The notes beneath the pieces were generated by a model. The model ran no database searches, was not told the origin of the DNA, and saw nothing but the letters and a program-made list of their open reading frames with translations. A stretch of 64,000 nt of DNA from an uncultured Roseovarius sp. (lineage in GTDB: Bacteria; Pseudomonadota; Alphaproteobacteria; Rhodobacterales; Rhodobacteraceae), in contig CANMBU010000001.1 in NCBI GenBank assembly GCA_947496175.1, forward strand, positions 744,001-808,000. Direction: 5' to 3'. Each line of letters opens with the position of its first letter. The stretch's first letter is position 1. Positions 18,431-25,958 of this stretch are shown in pieces. The translations under genes and the position numbers were made by a program.

Positions 18431-19434
18431 AGACTTCCATTCTCTTGCAACTGTTTGACGAGTAAACGAAAATTTATTGGCGCCGGTCCTTCAACTGCGC
18501 CTGCACCTTGGTGATCGTTCGGGACAAGCGGGTTGAGCAATCGAATATCCTTTACGCCGAATGCCTTGAATTGCGCTATGAAGGACTGAACGATTTTCTC
18601 ACGGCGTCGGCGCTGGATGACAGTTACCTTTGCGTCAGGTCGCGCCACACAAGCCACAAGGTGGAACGCTGACCCATCTGGCCCTACAATCCGACGCGCC
18701 GCTCGATACTTTGCGATCTGCGTCGCAATACTGTGCTCTTGAGGATGAAATATCTCATAGCCTGATTTAACCATAAGACGCTCAATCCGAGCCTCCTTGT
18801 CCACCGCTTTTTCACTCCCGTCCAGACGAGAGCGCGACAGGTAAATGTCTTTTACTCCCTGCGCAAGAAAAGCGGCTGTGAGCCGTGGATGAATAGCTGA
18901 ACGAAACTGCGCTGTGCCAACGATCCACGCTTGATGTCCGAACCCCGGGCTTGGCAACAAAAGCTCTTCTACCACGACCGGCTCTGTGAACATGAGAGGT
19001 GCCGCTTCTCCGGCAAGCGCATCAAAAAGTGGCTCATACCTCGGGTTAAACCGCACCAGGCGCTCGCCACTTCTGCGTGGCGAGAACAGTACACCATCAA
19101 CAGGATCATCAATATGGTCAAAGGCCCATAACCGCCCAAGACTTTCCAAAAGAAAATGCCCAAAGTGATCGCGCATCACCCCACCGTAGAGATGCCGACC
19201 AGAGATCCGCATCAAACCCTTACGGTCCGGACGATCCGGGATATCCGTGAACCGGCATTGGGACAAAAGCGTGCGGGAATGTTCACAAAAAGTGCCATTG
19301 GCACGAAATACACCATTCGGAAGACGCCCGCCTTTTTGCACAGGCACGACCAATGCATTGCGTACGCGTTCAATTCGCCCTTCTGGCAAATGCAGCGGTG
19401 TCAAAGGTGCGACAGTCTTGGATGAAGCACTCAA
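18427..19434 (-). CDS. Glycosyltransferase family 61 protein
   Basis: This 335-aa DUF563/GT61 protein has the family centre YGGVMRDHFGHFLLESLGRLWAF (about residues 84-106) and the IYLSRSRLDGSEKAVDKE segment. The C-terminal GPDGSAFHLVACVARPDAKVTV is typical for GT61. Such bacterial enzymes usually transfer sugars onto surface polysaccharide or capsule precursors. The ATG at 19434 overlaps the stop of the upstream ArsR-type gene (ATGA), so the pair is translationally coupled. No other polysaccharide genes are adjacent. Confidence 0.85.
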   Translation of the reverse strand: MSASSKTVAPLTPLHLPEGRIERVRNALVVPVQKGGRLPNGVFRANGTFCEHSRTLLSQCRFTDIPDRPDRKGLMRISGRHLYGGVMRDHFGHFLLESLGRLWAFDHIDDPVDGVLFSPRRSGERLVRFNPRYEPLFDALAGEAAPLMFTEPVVVEELLLPSPGFGHQAWIVGTAQFRSAIHPRLTAAFLAQGVKDIYLSRSRLDGSEKAVDKEARIERLMVKSGYEIFHPQEHSIATQIAKYRAARRIVGPDGSAFHLVACVARPDAKVTVIQRRRREKIVQSFIAQFKAFGVKDIRLLNPLVPNDHQGAGAVEGPAPINFRLLVKQLQENGSL

Positions 19435-19769
19435 GCCGGTTCATCCTTCTCGCCTAGCTCGGCCTCTAAAAATCGTTCGAACGCGTCGAGGTTAACAGCT
19501 TCGAATTGCCCGAAACTTTGCATCCAGACACTGGCATCTCGCATAGCATCGGGCTCCAGCTTGCACCATTTGACCCGACCGCGTCGCTCTTGGCTGATCA
19601 GTCCAGCTCTGGTCAAGATTGCCAAGTGCTTTGACACAGCTGCCAGTGACATCTCAAATGGCTCTGCGACATCCGTGACGGCCATATCATCCTCCAGCAA
19701 CATGATCAGGATCGCGCGGCGGGTGGGATCGGCCAAAGCAGCAAAAACGGTATCTAGCGGATCAGGCAT
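19431..19769 (-). CDS. ArsR/SmtB-family winged-helix regulator
   Basis: This 112-aa HTH_20/ArsR protein has DTVFAALADPTRRAILIMLLEDDMAVTDVAEPFEMSLAAVSKHLAIL as the recognition domain (about residues 5-51) and RRGRVKWCKLEP as the wing. The classical metal-binding ELCVCDL motif is absent (DMAVTDVAE instead), so metal sensing is unlikely. This is the common non-metal subgroup. The start at 19769 gives the family N-terminus MPDPLDTVFAALADPTRR. It is coupled to the GT61 gene and divergent from a universal stress protein gene 105 bp away. Confidence 0.86.
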   Translation of the reverse strand: MPDPLDTVFAALADPTRRAILIMLLEDDMAVTDVAEPFEMSLAAVSKHLAILTRAGLISQERRGRVKWCKLEPDAMRDASVWMQSFGQFEAVNLDAFERFLEAELGEKDEPA

Positions 19770-19874
19770 CGTATGTCGTTTAAGCCGGGCATTGATGGCA
19801 AGGTCAACTGCCTTGATCTGAAACAACGCGCTAGATTTTTGATCCGTTTAGACTTTGCGCAGGAGGGATTTTTC

Positions 19875-20294
19875 ATGTTTAAGCATATTTTGGTGCCCGT
19901 GGACCTGGACGAAAAAGACAGCGTTCTAAAAGCTATCTCTGTGGCGTCGGACCAAGCAAAGCTTTATTCGGCACACCTTACCCTGGTCAGTGTGGCCGGA
20001 GGATTGCAGGCAAAGATGTCTCATTCTTCTGTCAAATATGCTCAGTTTCTGGGGGAATTTGCCGCGGAACAAGCAGCGGAGCACGGTTTAAAAATAAACA
20101 GTCACGTCTATGATGTTCCGGATCCCAGTGTGGAGGTGGACCGCAAGCTTCTTGAGGCAATCTCTGATTTTGAGGCGGATCTTGTTGTTATGGCAACGCA
20201 TCAACCCGGATGGGTGGAATACTTCATCGACTCTCACGGTGGAAGGTTGGCAACGCACGCGCCTGTTTCGGTCTTTGTGGTGCGCGACACCTGA
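19875..20294 (+). CDS. Universal stress protein (UspA family)
   Basis: This 139-aa single Usp domain begins MFKHILVPVDLDEKDSVLKA and ends with a nucleotide-binding-like segment (DLVVMATHQPGWVEYFIDSHGGRLATHAPVSVFVVR). The usual ATP-binding G-2x-G-9x-G(S/T) appears altered (THQPGW...GGRL), so ATP binding is uncertain. AGGAGGG at 19861-19867 is a strong SD for the ATG at 19875. It stands between the ArsR gene and imuB; an SOS-type box lies after its stop. Confidence 0.88.
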   Translation: MFKHILVPVDLDEKDSVLKAISVASDQAKLYSAHLTLVSVAGGLQAKMSHSSVKYAQFLGEFAAEQAAEHGLKINSHVYDVPDPSVEVDRKLLEAISDFEADLVVMATHQPGWVEYFIDSHGGRLATHAPVSVFVVRDT

Positions 20295-20328
20295 AGACTC
20301 GACTCCGGTGTGTGAGCCTTTTAGATTA

Positions 20329-20343
20329 GAACAAATAATGAAC
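20329..20343. promoter_or_regulatory. SOS (LexA) box, GAAC-N7-GAAC
   Basis: GAAC (20329-20332), the spacer AAATAAT and GAAC (20340-20343) form the direct repeat that alphaproteobacterial LexA recognises (written GTTC-N7-GTTC on the other strand). It is centred 38 bp upstream of the imuB ATG and after the universal stress gene, where a promoter for imuB would sit. Confidence 0.75.
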
Positions 20344-20373
20344 ACCTAAGGTCGATCCGAGGCTGCTGCCATC

Positions 20374-22035
20374 ATGCCTGAACGGCGAATTCTGTCTGTC
20401 TGGTTTCCCCGACTGGGAGCAGAACGCCTGCTGCGACGCATGGCGATTGGGCATGATGCGCCCTTCGCCGTGGTGCGTGAAACCGGGCAGATGCAGGTGT
20501 TGAGTTCTTTAAGTAACGCCGCAAGCACTGCTGGATTGCATGTGGATCAACCTTTACGCGATGCCCATGCCATATGTGGTACGCTTATAACCCGACTGCA
20601 GAACTCACAGGCCGAAGCCTGGTTTCTGGACGCTCTGGCACGTTGGGCGGGTCAGTTCAGTCCGTGGGTAGCGCAAGAGCGGCCAGATGCCCTGGTTCTG
20701 GACATCACCGGGTGCGCGCATCTTTTTGGTGGTGAAGACGCGTTGTTGACTCAAATGACAGAAGCGGCCGCCGACCTTGGGCTGACTGCACGCTGTGGAT
20801 TGGCCGGGTCGGTCGGTGCGGCCTGGGCTCTGGCCCGCTATAGCGGCGCATCACCTGACAAGACACGCAACGGAGATGCGATTGATCAAGAAGCCCGCGC
20901 CACCCGATCACGTGCCGCCAAACGTCGGCATTGGGAGAGAGGCGGTGCAGTGTCGTTAGAAAAAAGAACGCTTACGTATGGTAAAAATCTGCAGATTGCC
21001 CAACCGGGGCAGATTCGCACGGCGCTGTCCAACCTTCCCGTCGCTGCGCTGCGGCTAGATGCAGAGCAAGTCACAGAGCTCAATCAACTGGGTCTGCGCC
21101 GGATTGGAGATCTGCTTTCGCAACCGCGCGCACCTTTGGTTCGAAGGTTCGGCCCACGGCTCATTCTGAAGCTTGATCAGGCTATTGGACTCACCCCCGA
21201 GCCTGTCTCGCCCCGCGCGCCGCCACCACGCTTTGCCGTGCGGATGACTTTGCCAGAACCTATTGGTTTAAAAGATGATTTAGAGAGTGGAATAGGACGA
21301 CTCCTGCCTCGCCTATGCCAGCTTCTTCAGATTAAGGGCCAGGGTGCCCGGCTTGTGCGGCTTCAAGCTTGGCGCGCAGATGGTACGATGGATTGGGTTG
21401 AAGCCGGGCTGGCGCGTGCATCAAATGAGCCAGACCGAATCCGTCCCCTTTTAACGATGAAGCTGGATAATCTGGACGCGGGATTTGGCATCGATATGCT
21501 GCGGCTAGAGGCCATACAGACAGAAACCTTGCATAATCGTACCGCGTCAGGGCATTTGGAGGCTTCCAATAATGTACGCAAGCGTATGGATACGGATACA
21601 CGCATTGATGACCTGATCGGGCGCGTGGGCGCACGTATTGGTCTGGACGCGGTAACGCGCTATCATACAGCCAGTAGCCATATCCCTGAAAAAACTTCAC
21701 AAACCCTTGCCGCAGCGTGGTCCAAGCCAGCGGATAGCTGGCCTGCTCCTCCATCTCCACGTCCTTTGCAGCTTTGGAGACCTGAGCCTGTGAGAGCGGC
21801 GGATACACCACATATTCCAGACCAATTTCGTTGGCGAGGCCGCTTGCATGAATTGGCTGAGGCGCGAGGGCCAGAGCGGATTGCGCCGGAATGGTGGCTT
21901 GATGAACCGGATTGGCGCAGCGGCGTCAGGGATTACTGGCATGTCATCACCAAACGCGGAGAGCGGCTTTGGCTCTACTATGCGCATGGCGGTATGTTGT
22001 CATCAGGCTGGTTTTGTCAGGGCAGATTTGCGTAG
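20374..22035 (+). CDS. imuB: ImuB, inactive Y-family DNA polymerase homologue of the SOS mutasome
   Basis: This 553-aa Y-family-like protein begins RILSVWFPRLGAERLLR. The first catalytic Asp of the usual DMDxFF is replaced by W/F, and the second acidic motif reads LVLDITGCAHLFGGED, the ImuB form. LGLTARCGLAGSVGAAWALARYSG, a helix-hairpin-helix segment (NQLGLRRIGDLLSQPRAPLVRRFG) and a little-finger region follow. ImuB bridges ImuA, DnaE2 and the beta clamp in damage-induced mutagenesis. The SOS box upstream agrees with LexA control. Neither imuA nor dnaE2 is adjacent, unlike the usual imuA-imuB-dnaE2 cassette. Confidence 0.9.
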   Translation: MPERRILSVWFPRLGAERLLRRMAIGHDAPFAVVRETGQMQVLSSLSNAASTAGLHVDQPLRDAHAICGTLITRLQNSQAEAWFLDALARWAGQFSPWVAQERPDALVLDITGCAHLFGGEDALLTQMTEAAADLGLTARCGLAGSVGAAWALARYSGASPDKTRNGDAIDQEARATRSRAAKRRHWERGGAVSLEKRTLTYGKNLQIAQPGQIRTALSNLPVAALRLDAEQVTELNQLGLRRIGDLLSQPRAPLVRRFGPRLILKLDQAIGLTPEPVSPRAPPPRFAVRMTLPEPIGLKDDLESGIGRLLPRLCQLLQIKGQGARLVRLQAWRADGTMDWVEAGLARASNEPDRIRPLLTMKLDNLDAGFGIDMLRLEAIQTETLHNRTASGHLEASNNVRKRMDTDTRIDDLIGRVGARIGLDAVTRYHTASSHIPEKTSQTLAAAWSKPADSWPAPPSPRPLQLWRPEPVRAADTPHIPDQFRWRGRLHELAEARGPERIAPEWWLDEPDWRSGVRDYWHVITKRGERLWLYYAHGGMLSSGWFCQGRFA

Positions 22036-22079
22036 CTAAGGGATGAAAAGGTTAACCCCCTTATTTTGCTGACTTCTAG

Positions 22080-22134
22080 ACGTCGGTATCGTGTCGGTAT
22101 CACGTCGGTATTGCATCGGTGCAAGCTCGGTAAG
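22080..22134 (+). repeat. Five 11-bp units built on TCGGT; same element as at 59411-59454
   Basis: Five TCGGT cores start at 22083, 22094, 22105, 22116 and 22127, exactly 11 bp apart. Units read ACGTCGGTATC, GTGTCGGTATC, ACGTCGGTATT, GCATCGGTGCA and AGCTCGGTAAG. The block lies 45 bp after imuB, between convergent genes. A second copy with the same unit order (TATC, TATT, then TGC) lies at 59411-59454 on the minus strand. The function is unknown. Confidence 0.85.
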
Positions 22135-22158
22135 CCACGATGGTTAATGTGGCGCGAG

Positions 22159-22188
22159 GCATGCAACACCACAACATGCTGAGGTGTT
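22159..22188. other. Two interleaved inverted repeats (possible pseudoknot or operator)
   Basis: GCATG (22159-22163) pairs with CATGC (22175-22179). AACACC (22165-22170) pairs with GGTGTT (22183-22188). The stems interlock as in an H-type pseudoknot. They lie in the 216-bp gap between the convergent imuB and flavin oxidoreductase genes. The stems are short, so chance is possible. Confidence 0.3.
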
Positions 22189-22251
22189 AACAGAAGATCA
22201 ATCCCGGCGTCAGAACACCAAGTTTGTCTTTCTATCCAGCGACGGAAGCCG

Positions 22252-23388
22252 CTAGCGGAGCCCCATTTTTTGCAGCAGCCGATCCCGCCGCATCAACCAC
22301 CAGCCCGCTTCGACGGACCACATCGCATGACCTTCATCGGCATCAAGTTTGGCCGCCGTGTGCAAGGGCCAATTGGGATCATCAAGAAGCTCACGTGCCA
22401 GAGCGATCATATCTGCGCGCTCCTCTCGAATGATCGCGTCGCAAACATCAGCATCCCATAAAAACCCAACAGCCATGCTCGCCACTTTTGCTTCAGAGCG
22501 CACAGTATCAGCATATGGAACCTGAAAGCCTTGCTCAATTACCATACGCTTAGGTCTGGTTTTTCCGCCAATACCGCCAGTCGAGCAGTCAATCATGTCA
22601 ACGCCTTCGGCCTTAAGGGCCTTTGCCGTTTCAATAGTATCTTCCAACTCAACACCACCGTCCAAGTAGTCTGTTGCAGAGAGTCTAAAGGCTAGGGGAT
22701 ATTTATTGTTCCATTCCAGACGGATAGCCCGTGCGACCTCAATTGCAAAACGGCGTCTGTTTTCCGGTGACCCGCCCCATCTATCATTCCGCTGATTGGC
22801 AATGGGAGACAAGAACTGATGAATAAGAAACCCATGCGCAGCATAAACCTCAATCATTCGAAACCCTGCTTCGCGCGCGCGTCTTGCAGCCTGGCCAAAC
22901 GCGTTTACTGCGTCTTCGATATCACTTTCCGTCATTTCTTTCGGAGTGCTCCATCCGTCAGCGTATGGAATTGCAGATGCGCCCAGTGCTTGCCACGGTG
23001 CTTCACCTCGCTCGGCTTCATCTTCCGCATCTACGGGGGTTTCCCCATGCCATGGTCGTCGCTCAGATGATTTTCGACCAGCATGCGCCAGTTGAATCCC
23101 CGCGACCGCGCCTTCTGCTTCAATAAACCTTGCGACCGGCGCAAGAGCCTCGGCCTGTTCATCCGTCCAAAGACCCAGATCCCCATGCGTGCGCCGCCCT
23201 TCCTGGCTTACCGCCGTGGCTTCAGCATAGACAAGTGCCGCTCCACCTAAAGCGAACCGGCCGAGATGCACCATATGCCAGTCATTGGCGAGGCCATGCT
23301 TAGCGCGGTATTGGCTCATCGGAGAAACAGCTATGCGGTTTTTGAATGTGACATCACGTAAGGTGAAAGGCGTAAAGAGAGACGGCAT
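22252..23388 (-). CDS. NADH:flavin oxidoreductase / Old Yellow Enzyme family (YqjM-like)
   Basis: This 378-aa FMN TIM-barrel enzyme starts SLFTPFTLRDVTFKNRIAVSPMSQY. It has GIQLAHAGRKSSERRPWHG (about residues 97-115), HGFLIHQFLSPIANQRNDRWGGSPENRRRF (about residues 184-213) and RELLDDPNWPLHTA near the end. These are hallmarks of the thermophilic-like OYE/YqjM class that reduces activated alkenes using NAD(P)H. The active-site His is in HGFLIHQ. It converges with imuB and is transcribed in the direction of the tdm operon but after a 163-bp gap, so probably separately. Confidence 0.9.
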   Translation of the reverse strand: MPSLFTPFTLRDVTFKNRIAVSPMSQYRAKHGLANDWHMVHLGRFALGGAALVYAEATAVSQEGRRTHGDLGLWTDEQAEALAPVARFIEAEGAVAGIQLAHAGRKSSERRPWHGETPVDAEDEAERGEAPWQALGASAIPYADGWSTPKEMTESDIEDAVNAFGQAARRAREAGFRMIEVYAAHGFLIHQFLSPIANQRNDRWGGSPENRRRFAIEVARAIRLEWNNKYPLAFRLSATDYLDGGVELEDTIETAKALKAEGVDMIDCSTGGIGGKTRPKRMVIEQGFQVPYADTVRSEAKVASMAVGFLWDADVCDAIIREERADMIALARELLDDPNWPLHTAAKLDADEGHAMWSVEAGWWLMRRDRLLQKMGLR

Positions 23389-23551
23389 CGTGCGAAATGT
23401 CCTACCAAGTCAAACTTGGCTGGACGTTAGGCGTGTTCAAACCAAAGCGAAACCGCTTCTACAAAAATGTGAGATTACCGCATTCAAAGAGCAGACGGCG
23501 TTTTGCCCAAACTGTCTGTTGGACAGGCGTCAGAACCACAGAGAGTGAATT

Positions 23552-25924
23552 TTATCCGTAGTTTCCCTTCACCCGCTCTTTCGTCGGATCGAAATGCGGA
23601 TAAGCCACAACTTTCGCTTTGAGACGTTTTTGCAATCCATCAAGTTGCCCAACTTCGATCTCAGTGCCAAGTTCAGCGTGGGTGACAGAGACTCTCGCCA
23701 ATGCAATGTTCTTCCCCAGTATTGGGGATTTCACAGCGGATGTGACTTCGCCCACTTGCGCCTTGCCAACGCGAACACAATCACCGGGGCTTGCCACAAG
23801 TCCACCCTCCAGTTCCAACCCAACCAGTTTGCGATGCGGATGTGCCTTGCGCTCTTCCAACGCAGCACGGCCAATGAAGTCGTCATTCTTGGACTTGAGA
23901 GGAACGGTAAAGCCTATGCCCGCCTCGAAAGGATCGGTTTGATCGTCAAACTCAGATCCAGCAAAGATAAGACCCGCCTCGATGCGGATCATATCGAGCG
24001 CGGCAAGGCCCAAGGGTGCCAAGCCCATCGGCTCTCCTGCCTTCCAGATGGCATCAAATACCTCTTCTGCATCCTTCGGATGACAGAAGACCTCATAGCC
24101 CAGTTCCCCGGAATAGCCTGCACGCCCCAGCACGACGGCAGTACCGTCAAAATCCCCAAGCCGCGCAGGTGTGAAGCGGAACATGCCCAGCTCCTCCACC
24201 GTCGGGTTGGCAGGCGCAGTCCAAAGCACCTCTTTCAGGATGTCCCGGCTGAGTGGGCCTTGTACGGCAACATTGTGAAGCTGATCTGTCGAATTGCGAA
24301 CCCAGGCGTTGAGCCCCAATTTTTCGGCTTGCTCACGGATCCAAAGCCCAGATGTGTCATTGCCACCGATCCAGCGATAGGCATTTTCACCCATGCGGAA
24401 GAGTGTGCCGTCATCAATCATGCCACCATGCTCGTAGCAGATTGCTGTATAGGTCAGTTGACCGACGGCGAGTTTCTTAACGTTGCGCGTCACGCAATAC
24501 TGCATCAACTCTTCAGCATCCGGCCCGGTGACCTCGTACTTGCGCAAAGGCGAAAGATCCATGATCGCGGCTTTTTCGCGACAGGCCCAGTATTCGCCGA
24601 CAGACCCATGCGATGGGAAAGAATTGGGCAGCCAATAGCCGTTGTATTCCACGAAATCTCGTGTGTGCCGGGCAAAGCAATTATGGAACCCGGTTTCTTT
24701 GGTGTGTTCCAAGTGGGCCTCCGGTGATTTGCGATAGCCGATCGAGCGGCTGAAAGAATTGGTCTCGGAATAGGTGCGAACCTGAATATCTGTCGGGTTC
24801 CAGCCGTTAGCTTCGTCCACATCACAAGGACAGGCTGAGGAAATACAGATCAGGTCAGTGAGGGCGCGCATCAGCACGTAATCCCCGGGGCGAGACCATG
24901 GATCATCCATTCCAAGTGCATTGGTCTCATCCAGCATCGTGTTGAAGAAGAAGTTGATTGCAGGCCAGCCGCCGCGTGGACGGATGCCGTATTGCTGGAG
25001 GTCTTTGTTCATATTGTCCGAGCAGTTGATATGCCCGGGATACCCCAGCTCCTCGTAGTATCGTGCGGTGCAGGCAAGGCCGAACGTGTCATGCCGTCCG
25101 CAGGTATCCTGTACTATTTCAACCAGCGGTTCCTGATCGACGTTCCAGTATTTCGAGAAGATGCCCGGTTGCGGATATAGCGAGCCCATCAACGTGCGGG
25201 TGGTGGTCGGGTCAATCTCGCGCGCGAGCCCAGCATCGAGGCTGCGCAGCGAGAACGCCTGAAAATCCGAGCACTCGCGCCCCTGAACATCCAGAACCTG
25301 GATGAATTGGCCCTTCTTGACCTCATAGCTTTTTGCGTTGCCGGGCTGAATATTGATATCTGCCAACGGGTCTGCCAACGGATCAGGGGGCACATGCCCG
25401 CCTTTCGCTTGTCCCGGATTGGCGCGACGAATATAAAGGATGAGATCCGTCGCTGGCGTTTGCTCCGCCGGGTTCATCGGACTGCCAGGTGCCGCCACAA
25501 TCAAAAGGCCATCGCACTCGGCAAAAAACATCGCCATATCACCCGGCTTTGACCCCTCCGGGAAGATACGGACGCATTGCGCGTCGCCCAATCTGAAGCC
25601 AGCTTTGTCTAGCGCGCCAGCCACTTTCGCACCGGAGGGCGAGCCATTGTCCAAAACGGAAATCACACCATCCGGTCTTCCATGGCTTGATGCCCCAAGG
25701 CGGCCAGGGTCTGACTTGCCATCCGGCGTGAAAAACACCAACTCTCCGGGCTGCAGGCCTTCGAAATCAAGCACACTGATCTCGTCGCCTTTGTAGATAG
25801 GCAAGGCACGCGATCCCCCCCCTGGGATGGGGTGCCGTTCGGTGCCATGCGGCAGGATCGGCAGGCCGGGTGTAACGATGCCAGCGCGTTCATAGGGAGT
25901 TTCAAAAATCGGGGTCACGTTCAT
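23552..25924 (-). CDS. tdm: Trimethylamine N-oxide demethylase (DUF1989-GcvT fusion)
   Basis: This 790-aa protein fuses an N-terminal DUF1989 region (about residues 190-380) with a C-terminal aminomethyltransferase/GcvT region (about residues 430-785). This is the Tdm architecture known from Methylocella and Ruegeria. DUF1989 features visible: GRECSDFQAF (Cys218, Asp220), DTCGRHDTFGLAC (Cys275, Cys285), GHINCSDN (Cys301) and ACPCDVDEANGW (Cys365, Cys367). The GcvT part would carry tetrahydrofolate. Tdm converts TMAO to dimethylamine and formaldehyde. It is last in the tmoX-tmoV-tmoW-tdm run, 34 bp after tmoW. No tmm gene is present here. Confidence 0.86.
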   Translation of the reverse strand: MNVTPIFETPYERAGIVTPGLPILPHGTERHPIPGGGSRALPIYKGDEISVLDFEGLQPGELVFFTPDGKSDPGRLGASSHGRPDGVISVLDNGSPSGAKVAGALDKAGFRLGDAQCVRIFPEGSKPGDMAMFFAECDGLLIVAAPGSPMNPAEQTPATDLILYIRRANPGQAKGGHVPPDPLADPLADINIQPGNAKSYEVKKGQFIQVLDVQGRECSDFQAFSLRSLDAGLAREIDPTTTRTLMGSLYPQPGIFSKYWNVDQEPLVEIVQDTCGRHDTFGLACTARYYEELGYPGHINCSDNMNKDLQQYGIRPRGGWPAINFFFNTMLDETNALGMDDPWSRPGDYVLMRALTDLICISSACPCDVDEANGWNPTDIQVRTYSETNSFSRSIGYRKSPEAHLEHTKETGFHNCFARHTRDFVEYNGYWLPNSFPSHGSVGEYWACREKAAIMDLSPLRKYEVTGPDAEELMQYCVTRNVKKLAVGQLTYTAICYEHGGMIDDGTLFRMGENAYRWIGGNDTSGLWIREQAEKLGLNAWVRNSTDQLHNVAVQGPLSRDILKEVLWTAPANPTVEELGMFRFTPARLGDFDGTAVVLGRAGYSGELGYEVFCHPKDAEEVFDAIWKAGEPMGLAPLGLAALDMIRIEAGLIFAGSEFDDQTDPFEAGIGFTVPLKSKNDDFIGRAALEERKAHPHRKLVGLELEGGLVASPGDCVRVGKAQVGEVTSAVKSPILGKNIALARVSVTHAELGTEIEVGQLDGLQKRLKAKVVAYPHFDPTKERVKGNYG

Positions 25925-25958
25925 CGCCGCACCTCAGGGTATCTGATAGAGTCGCGCA

